Shown: positions 55,770 to 64,000 of the stretch, piece after piece
Layout: every line of letters begins with the position of its first letter
Position numbering within the stretch: the first letter of the stretch is position 1
Assembly (NCBI RefSeq): GCF_026745355.1
Contig: NC_079209.1
Span: 53,503,090-53,567,089 of the forward strand
From: Beta vulgaris subsp. vulgaris
Lineage: Eukaryota > Streptophyta > Magnoliopsida > Caryophyllales > Amaranthaceae
DNA length: 64,000 bases
Direction: 5' to 3'
Notes under the pieces: generated by a model
Database searches by the model: none
The model's input: only the letters and a program-made list of their open reading frames with translations
What the model was told of the DNA's origin: nothing
Program-made: the position numbers and the translations under genes

Positions 55770-57480
55770 ATGAGTTTGGAAGATGAGAGATTTCCTGTGG
55801 GATTGAGGGTTTTGGTTGTGGATGATGACATAACTTGTCTTGCGTTGATGGAGAATCTCCTTCAGAGATGCCATTATCATGGTCAGTTTTTCTTGCCTTC
55901 TTTCTTACCTTCACTTACTCTAATGCTAAGCACATGTCACATACTTTATATCAATTTTTTTTTTTTCTCCCAATAAGATACTTTGAATTGTTAATTGTTG
56001 GAAAATACCTCCTACATCTTACCTAGTACTCCCTCCGTCCCAAAATATAGTTCACATTTCATTTTGCACAGTTTCCAAGACGTATCTTTGACCTACAATA
56101 TCTTCTATTTCTTATTAGTAAAAAAATATAAAAAGTTGATATTACGAATTTATACATTGAGAAGAATCTAACGAGACCCCTCGTGAATATGTTTTTTTTG
56201 TATATATTAGTAAGAATATTTGGTCAAAGTTTTTAAAATTTGACTCTCAAAATAGAATTGGGAATTATATTTTGGGACGGAGGGAGTACAATATAATGAT
56301 TTTCAGCTAATAAAAATAGTTTAAAGTTGTTTTTATTTTTCATGAATCTCCAAAACCTCAACATGATCCACCTATGTTACAATGTACTCTATGAGACATA
56401 TATACTTTCAGAGATGAACTGAAAAGGAAGATAATGCAATAGTTTACTAACAAATTGAGGTAAGTGAATTTTTTTAAAAGGGGCCTTGTATATTATTTTG
56501 CCCAGGACCCATAAAATGTCAGGACCGGCACTGATATTTGGGAAGTTGGTTTCTCTTGCATTTGCTGCTTCACCCTCCCCTCCTATTCCAATAGCCCAAA
56601 CTTTGTACTTTTAGTATGTGTGTATTTATGTTAGTAGTTGTTGTTGGAATTTAACAGTGACTACGACGAACCAAGCAAAGGAAGCGCTGAGGATGTTGAA
56701 AGAAAACAAGAACAAGTTTGATATTGTGATCACCGATGTTGAGATGCCGGACATGGATGGTATTAAGCTTCTTCAGCTTGTGGGTCTTGAGATGAATCTA
56801 CCCGTCATTAGTAAGCCCCTCCTGCACATTTTCGCCTTTCTGATCTGCTTTCTTATCTATCTTAGACAAATATTATCTTGTGATTTATTTCAGATACGTA
56901 TTAAGAATTATAGACACGATAATATCATATGCTAATTACTAATATATCCTAGAGATGTTTATCATATCTGTAGTATCCTACTTTATCTCTACAATAAAAC
57001 AATTTGCTCGGTTGCCTGCAAAACAATGTAGTACCTTCTTAGGCAATCTGGATGTTTTTAGTTTCTTTAATTTGTATGTATTTTTGCTAATGCATAAAGG
57101 GGTGGTTTTGACATGTAGCTGTTTGAATTATGACAGTGCTATCAGCTTATAGTGATACGAAGCGAGTTATGCAAGGGATCAGGAATGGTGCTTGTGACTA
57201 TTTGGAGAAACCTGTCAGAATGCAGGAGCTGCAAAAGATATGGCAGCATGTCTTTAGGAGAAAGAAGCCTGTGCCCCTCCAAATAACAGCTGACCAAGCA
57301 GGTGGAAGCAGTACTCCTGCTTCAACTGGTGATATAGCGCAAGGTGTGATTGATAAAGGAAAAGGCATTGAACAGAATTCTGGTGATGACAACGATGATG
57401 ACGATGAATTGGAAGAGGGTGGCCGTGACATTAATTTTGTTGTGGAGTCAATTGAATGTCTTGTGAAAATTAAGGACTGA
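55770..57480 (+). CDS. Truncated type-B response regulator: receiver and acidic linker only, 202 aa
   Basis: A paralogue of the gene at 60882 reduced to its phosphorelay receiver. Exons are 55770-55881, 56658-56810 and 57137-57480. The phosphorelay residues are intact: acidic Asp18-20 (VVDDD), phospho-acceptor Asp64 in [10 protein letters not shown], and Lys113 in DYLEKPVR. The acidic [15 protein letters not shown] linker follows. Then the frame enters duplicated non-coding DNA, reads 16 foreign residues ([16 protein letters not shown]) and stops. The GARP DNA-binding domain and activation region are absent. If expressed it could receive phosphate without binding DNA, like type-A or type-C regulators; this is inference. 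The promoter TATA and splice sites remain. It may equally be a pseudogene. Confidence 0.8.
56029..56286. mobile_element. Stowaway MITE, 258 bp, in intron 1 of the truncated ARR-B
   Basis: Ends CTCCCTCCGTCCCAAAATAT and ATATTTTGGGACGGAGGGAG, flanked by TA at 56027-56028 and 56287-56288. There is no counterpart in intron 1 of the second copy (60994-61395). Confidence 0.93.
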
Positions 57481-57890
57481 TCCACGCTCCAACGATATTT
57501 TCGTGAAACCTTTATTGATGCTTAAGTCAAATAAGATAGAAAGTAGTTCGAGAAGGATTGAGATTGTCCAAGAATTAATAATCAGAACTAGTATTTTACC
57601 TCGCGTGATGTACTGGGTAAGTTATAATTATCAAATATAATTATTCATAAATTTCATAATTGGTTCTATCAACTTTTTTAGTAATACTAGTTTTTTTCCC
57701 GAGCAGTGCCCCTGGTTAGTTACATACAATAAACATATATATTATTATTTTTAAATTTTGTAAAATATTTTGCCACTTTTCGTATTTTTTATCAATTAAA
57801 AAATTGAAAAATTCACGTCACGATGTGATAAGTGAAAAAATTGAATTGTTTGAGTTTGAAAACAATACCTTAAAGGAATTGTGGTAAAAG

Positions 57891-58447
57891 CAGTGGCGAA
57901 TCTTGAGCAACTATTTTATAGGGGTCGAATGAACAAATTAATAGTTAACTGTAAAATTTATAAGGAAAAATTTCAAAAAACTACTTTTTATAATCAATTT
58001 TTTTATTAAAAAATTATCTTTTAAAAATTTTCTTTCAAAAAAGTACCTTATATAAAATATTCCTTTCAAACAAAAGCAGGTGAATTATACTTATTTTCTA
58101 TGGGTTTTAGGAATAATTTGAAGGAAAAAAATAGTTATTGCAATTGGAAAAGAAAAAGAAGAGGTTAGTAACAATAAATGGTCAAAGATATAGGGAGTAA
58201 AAGAAAAGGAAAAAAGGTATTTGAAATGAAGAAATAAGAGAATGTGAAAAGTAGAAAAAAAAAATGCATTAAGCTTTGCTGGGTTCGAACTTGGAACCTA
58301 AATATGAAATGTTCCTTTGCATTCAATACAATTGCCACTGCACTGTGCCAACTTTGCATGTCATACATTATGTTGCGGGGAGTTCTTTTATCTTATAAAA
58401 TTAAGGGGGGCCAGGCCCACCCCAGCCCTAACAATGATCTGCCATTG
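57891..58447. mobile_element. Non-autonomous hAT element, 557 bp
   Basis: An exact 8-bp target duplication GGTAAAAG stands at 57883-57890 and 58448-58455. The ends CAGTGGCGAATC and GATCTGCCATTG are imperfect inverted repeats, matching the hAT pattern of 8-bp duplications and CA...TG termini. No transposase; frames inside are short. Confidence 0.85.
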
Positions 58448-58971
58448 GGTAAAAGAATATGACATCAATATTATCTTGTAAGTTACGTAACATGTTCAAC
58501 CACAATCAAGGCATATTGGACATCACGTTTCACAATACAAATAATACATTGAATAACTACAATCTCAAGAATGTTTTTATCTCAAAAAAAAAAAATCTCA
58601 TTTTCAACTACAACCACTTTAAAAAAATTCAAGAGGCTTGGGATATCACAACTTTTATGCTTTGCGGGATCGTTATGTACCTTCAATTAAGTATGCAATT
58701 TGTCTATCGTGGTATACAACACATGCTTTCCTACTAAATTGACAAAAACAGTAATGTGTTAGATAAACACAAATAATAGTCTTTAAAAGGCAATAAACAA
58801 TTCACACTTTTGATTAAAAATAATTGTCAATATAAGAAAAATGTACATAATGCTAAGAGAAAAAGACACCTAGATTTTTCAAAAAATATTATGTAAGTGC
58901 AATTTCTCTTAAAAATAAATACAAATTAATGAAACATTTAAAATCGAAAATAAAAATAATCATTCTTATGG

Positions 58972-59129
58972 CCTGTTTTATTCGGCATAAAACAATTTAC
59001 CTTAATTGAACAAATTGCTACTGAATTTGATTGCAATTAAACTGAATTGAACTAAATTATAACTAATAGTAACGATAAATAAATAACTTAGGAATTAAAC
59101 TGAAAATAAGTTGGGGAGAACAGACCATT
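58972..59129. mobile_element. Short MITE, TGTTCTC family, copy 3 (inverted)
   Basis: GGCCTGTTTTATTCGGCATA at the left and GGGGAGAACAGACC at the right. The interior GAATTGAACTAAATTATAAC and GAAAATAAGTTGGGG mirror copies 1 and 2 on the opposite strand. Confidence 0.6.
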
Positions 59130-60689
59130 AAAACCAGACTTAAAGTGGGTGAAATTATACGTGTCTCTGATGATGTTTCAATTAAGATTATAATCAACCA
59201 ACCGATTTTATGATGAATAACAACACTAAATCAAAAATATCACCACACACAAAGCGTGTATATAAAGCTAGTATACATGTATCAAAAGATAAACTACACA
59301 AATTGTAAACAAGGTTTCGAAACAACATTATATTTGAAGATGTCTAAAGCTTATAATAGATAATTAGTAGTCAAAAGTATATTTTTCCTGTTGAATTGTA
59401 GCAAGTCTAAAATTTGAAAGGGCTCTATAGGACTAGAGGGATTATATTCGAATAGCAATGCATATTATGCATTAAACCTATCATCAAAATTGTTAAAACT
59501 ATACATATTTCTGAATGTGACATAATTAAGATGAAATGAAGCAAATATTTAAATTTTAATATTATTCATCTTAAAACGTTTGAGATTATGATTAATTCCA
59601 AAGATAAGTAATTGATAATTGATATCTAACTTTTTTTTTGAGAGGAATAATTGATATCTAACTAAGTTGTTTTTTTCTTTCAGAAACGTGCTAAGATCAT
59701 CTCATTTCTTTTCGTTTATTTTCTATCTTAAAATCATGACACCAAAACTAGTAAATAAATAAATTTCCAAATACCCCTTATACATTTTCCCTCTTCATAC
59801 ATTTTCCGCCATTGTCTTAGGCAACGGACCACGAACCATCATTTCTTTTAGAAAATGGAAAGGATCCCACCTCACAGCAAAAACCCTTTTTACGACGAGT
59901 TTTCAAATATTAGATGTTATTTATAAATTTCATAATATAAAGGTACTTATAGAGATTACTTATATATTAGAAGGAAAAATAGTACTCCAATGGTAATAGA
60001 ATTAGACAGCAAATCTTGGGAAAATGGAAACAAATAAGTGTACATGGACATTATTTTAGTTTCCATAACAGCACAATATCCATATTAAGTAGTGTCTCAC
60101 ATTGGATCATGTACACTGCACAGAAATATATACTAACATTCTAATAATTTGGCATGTCCTAACCATAAAAAAATGTATTTTTAAAGGGGTTGACTTATTG
60201 TATATTCACTCCCAAAAGTTAACTAAACTATAAAAGTACTTGCATGTTCATAAAAACAAAAATGAAGAGAAAGAATGAAAAATGGAGGTATTGTTGAAAA
60301 TTGAAACTGAAAAAAAATCAGATTTTACAACAAGATTATTTTCCTTAATTATGGGGAGCCTTCTTTCCTAAATTGATTCAAAGCCAGCAATTTTCTAACC
60401 CGACTAAGATAACTTACCATCATTGTCATCTTTGTTTATAGCCATACATTCAACATTTCTTCACTAATTACAACATTCAAATCCTCCTGTAATTAGGTTT
60501 AACATTATACAATACCTACTTAGCATCTTTTCTCACTTTCAGACACATTTTTGCTAAATTATCCACCCATATTATAAAAAAAAACTACATTTTATTTAGA
60601 GAGAAAAGAAAAAGAATATTGATGTAGATGCAATTATTGAGTCTTCCTGCTATGTTAGTATGTACATACTACATACATATGCATGTAAC

Positions 60690-60698
60690 TATATATAC
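60690..60698 (+). promoter_or_regulatory. TATA box of the full-length ARR-B gene (predicted)
   Basis: TATATATAC about 185 bases before the ATG. The matching sequence before the truncated copy (55651) supports conservation of this site after duplication. Confidence 0.45.
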
Positions 60699-60881
60699 CA
60701 AACCCCTGTTTCTGTTCTGCCATTGAATCATCAGCATAACTCTTCACGGGCTCCACCTTATAACCCTCTTCTTCTTTTTTCAAAATTTTTCCTCAAGATT
60801 TTTCCCCTTTTTTTTCCAAAGAAAAAAAACCATTTTTTATCCAAAGGAAAAAAAAAAAAAAAACCATTTTTAAAGTGAAAA

Positions 60882-63800
60882 ATGAGTTTGGAAGATGAGA
60901 GATTTCCTGTGGGATTGAGGGTTTTGGTTGTGGATGATGACATAACTTGTCTTACTTTGATGGAGAATCTCCTTAAGAAATGCCATTATCATGGTCAGTT
61001 TTTTTTTGCTTTCTTTCTTACCTTCTCTTACTCTAATCTCAATGGAAAAAAGAATTTTTGTAGATCATGGCAAACTCATGTTTGCATACATTTTTCTTAG
61101 GTGCAAATGTTAGCATTAATGTGTAAATAATAATGGAGGATATGCACTGATGCACACAGCACACACTACTTCTTCCATGAATTTATCGACCGTGAATCGA
61201 CTGTAATTGCCTTCTCTTAGATTTAGTTTCAATGACATTGCTGACTGTTGGGAATAGAACACAGTATCTAAATATTTGGGAAGTTGGTTTCTCTTGCATT
61301 TGCTGCTTCACCCTCCCCTCCTATTCCAATAGCCCAAACTTTGTACTTTTTGTATGTGTGTGTTTATGTTAGTAGTTGTTGTTGGAATTTAACAGTGACT
61401 ATGACAACCCAAGCAAAGGAAGCGCTGAGGATGTTGAAAGAAAACAAGAACAGGTTTGATATAGTGATCACCGATGTTGAGATGCCGGACATGGATGGTA
61501 TTAAGCTTCTTCAGCTTGTGGGTCTTGAGATGAATCTACCCGTCATTAGTAAGCCCCTTCTGCACATTTTCGCCTTTCTGATCTGCTTTCTTATCTAACA
61601 TCTAAATACACTGAATGATAAAACAATTTGCTCGGTTGCCTGCAAAACAATGTAGTACCTTCTGAGGCTATCTGTATGTTTTTAGTATCTTTGTAAGTAT
61701 TTTTGGTTAAGGTCAAACACATGTCACTCTAAATTCTGCAGAGATTTATAGTATTTCTTCTCTTCTGTTGCTCTTCTTCTGAATTACACCGCCTCAGCTT
61801 GATTTAAACGTGTGAGCTTTCCCACGAACACTGAATTAATTGCGTGTTTGGATGAGGGAATTCCGGGAGAAGGGGAAGGGACCGAGGGTGAGGGATCCAT
61901 CAAACCATATCTTTCCACTCCTTTTTCTTGTCTCAATGATTGCTAACGCTAGCTAACCAAACAGAATCGCTAATGCCTAAAGGGGTGGTTTTGACATGTA
62001 GCTGTTTGAACTATGACAGTGCTATCAGCTTATAGTGATACGAAGCGAGTTATGCAAGGGATCAGGAATGGTGCTTGTGACTATTTGGTGAAACCTGTAA
62101 GAATACAGGAGCTGCAAAACATATGGCAGCATGTCGTGAGGAGAAACAAGTCTGTGCCCCTCCAAAGAACGGCTGACCAAGCAGGTGGAAGCAGTACTCC
62201 TGATTCAACTGGTAATACAGCGCAAGATGTGATTAATATAGGAAAAGGCATTGAACAGAATTCTGGTGATGACAACGATGATGACGATGAATTGGAAGAG
62301 GGTGGCCGTGACAATGAGGACTCGGCAACCCAGAAAAAGCCCAGACTTTTCTGGTCTGTTGAGCTGCATCAGAAGTTTGTAGATGCTGTCAACCAATTAG
62401 GCCTTGATAGTGAGTATTTCGTTCATCATCTACACTCTTTTGTACATAAACTCTCATTGGCATTTTTTAATGGTAAATGGACACTTCCTTTCATTTCTAT
62501 TTGCAGAGGCCTTTCCTAAGAAGATTCTTGACCTAATGGACGTTGAAGGCCTAACAAGAGAAAAAGTTGCGAGCCATTTGCAGGTGTCTATATAGGATTA
62601 TCTTTGCTTTCTTTCTTATTCTAAATTGGTAAAATCTAAACGTTGAAGCTACTGTGGGCAGAAATATAGGCTTTACCTGCGGAAGGTAAATTCTGGTTCG
62701 AGCCTGCAGCCAGGAAACAGGCTTGGTGTGTTTGGGGGTGAGGATGCGCACATAGGTTCTCTTGGGGGAGGCTACGGAATTTATCGCAGTCTGGCAGGGC
62801 CAGGAAGATTTCCTGGTATTACATCTTTACCAGATCAGTCAGGAGGTATGCTTGGTCGGTTGAACACAGCTGCTGGGTTAAGTATTAGAGGCCTTTCTTC
62901 TTCTCCAATGCTTCAAACACCCCCTCAACTCCCAAACTCAAGCAACTCCTTCAACACTCTTGGCAAGTTTGACCCTTCGAGTTTTTCTGCAACAACCCAG
63001 AATGCTAATTTGTTTCAAAATATTCCTACGACAATGCAAATTAGTAAGTCGCCTCTTCTAAGTCCACCAACCAACTCCATGATGTTGAATGGTAACCCGT
63101 CATTAAACTCAAGAGACTTCAGTGACCAACCATCTTTCTTTTCACCCTCTTCAAATTATAGAGCCTTAGGGACTGGGGGTACTGCAAATTTGCTCGATCC
63201 TAATTCCAGACCCAATTGGGGGACTCCCATTCCACCAGCAGTTCAGTCACTTCCATTCTCGCAAGATGCACTTCCAGCTAATGTCTCCAGTGATGGCATT
63301 GCTCCTGTTCATGCTCAAATTCAGAACGATCCACTTGATATTTTTTGCGGAATCTCTTCTTTGGATGATTTGAAAGGAAGCCTACAAAGCCAAGACTGTA
63401 TAAGTGGTCCCAGTAATAACTTCAATAACCTGGGACATCCACAAATATGGCAGGATCAAAGGCCTGATTATCTTCTCAACTCCTGTAATATTCCCCACAC
63501 TTCAAGCTCCTTGATCACGGCTGTCGCTCCAACAGCTGGAGAGAATGAAAGACAAAGCAATAATAACATGATGAGCGCTTCACCTTTCAGCCAGTTGGAA
63601 GGTGTCTCTTCACAAATTCTGCAGCAGAATGAAGTTCAGAAATCTATTGACGACTCAAATCTCAAGTTTGATGAAAATTTTTTACTGAGTGATCCAAAGC
63701 TTCTCTCTGCTTCAAGCCAGAGTACTAATTCTGAATACTTGGAGGATATTGTGGGAAGGTTTCTTAAACAGGTATGACCAATTTGCTGACTACATCCTCC

Positions 63801-63967
63801 ATGGTTTACACTGTGTTGTTTGATGAATATCTTTTAAATTCCACAGTCTTTTACAATATCTTGATGAAATCTTCCAGCAAGCTACTAACGTGTTTTTGTT
63901 GGTGCAGGGAAATGGCGAAACTGCAACAGGACGAGAAGACTTTGGGCTTGATCCCTTCCTCATGTAG
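60882..63967 (+). CDS. Type-B response regulator (ARR-B, cytokinin signalling), 6 exons, 633 aa
   Basis: A nuclear transcription factor activated by His-Asp phosphorelay, the output step of cytokinin signalling. Exons are 60882-60993, 61396-61548, 62020-62409, 62507-62583, 62662-63771 and 63908-63967, with an unbroken frame. The receiver spans about 12-130: Asp18-20, phospho-acceptor Asp64 in [10 protein letters not shown], Lys113 in DYLVKPVR. An acidic linker follows. The GARP/Myb-like domain at about 196-255 contains [20 protein letters not shown] and [16 protein letters not shown]. The C-terminal 370 residues are rich in Ser, Asn, Pro and Gln, as in ARR-B activation domains, and end FGLDPFLM. 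Several otherwise near-invariant GARP positions differ (RLFW, DVEG), hinting at a diverged member. The subfamily number cannot be given. Confidence 0.93.
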
Positions 63968-64000
63968 TTAGTAGCTGGGTTTATGCAGGAATTTATTCAA

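Larger units (their letters stand above)
45284..57430. repeat. Left copy of the tandem segmental duplication
   Basis: Sequence from about 45284 to 57430 corresponds in order to 57430-62313. Matching blocks include 45284-45540 with 57430-57710, 45749-47360 with 59142-60225, 55374-55881 with 60225-60993, and the ARR-B exons. The left copy is longer because of the LINE (with nested CACTA), a Helitron and two Stowaway MITEs. The junction with the second copy is inside ARR-B exon 3. Confidence 0.9.
57431..60881. other. Non-coding part of the second duplication copy, upstream of the full ARR-B
   Basis: No supported gene. The segment matches 45284-47360 and 55389-55769 in blocks. Unmatched DNA at 57715-59141 includes a hAT element and a MITE. 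Near 60690 a TATA-like TATATATAC precedes the CT-rich leader of the full-length ARR-B. Confidence 0.7.

Overview
The window is nuclear DNA of a eudicot land plant. The evidence is GT-AG (and some GC-AG) introns, a plant plasma-membrane proton pump, a type-B cytokinin response regulator, a telo-box next to a ribosomal protein gene, and many plant-type transposons in AT-rich flanks. I cannot name the species from sequence alone.

Genes, left to right. (1) The 3' part of a FIP1-like mRNA 3'-end processing factor (+, 1-4612). (2) A complete 12-exon P3A plasma-membrane H+-ATPase (-, 12038-7696), whose last 97-nt exon carries the regulatory C-terminal Thr. (3) Ribosomal protein eL39 (-, 15541-14739), whose first coding exon is only the ATG. 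(4) A nine-exon calcineurin-like metallophosphoesterase (+, 19563-35069); its 8.7-kb sixth intron holds a decayed copia element, itself hit by a non-autonomous LTR element. (5) An ABHD17-type serine hydrolase (+, 41867-44345). (6) Two tandem copies of a type-B response regulator (ARR-B): the first is cut off after the receiver and acidic linker (+, 55770-57480), the second is full length (+, 60882-63967).

The right-hand third is the most informative part. A unit that starts near 45284 and ends inside exon 3 of the first ARR-B is tandemly repeated from 57431 on. After the duplication the copies collected different insertions. The left copy received an 8-kb LINE (47379-55373, 15-bp target duplication), a 262-bp Helitron and two Stowaway MITEs. 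The right copy received a 557-bp hAT element. Because the other copy keeps the empty site, several insertions can be delimited to the base or nearly so. The LINE is itself split in its RNase H domain by a 1590-bp CACTA element with a 3-bp target duplication. LINE ORF2 carries about 260 N-terminal residues that I do not recognise, overlapping the end of ORF1 in another frame.

The remainder is intergenic or intronic DNA with MITEs, a SINE, Helitron ends, microsatellites, and a Mutator-like element holding two GC-rich palindromes, one with perfect 66-bp arms. The host genes show no operon-like relation. Their shared features are introns that have absorbed transposons and occasional GC donors. 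Exon boundaries were placed by hand from splice consensus, reading frame and family conservation.
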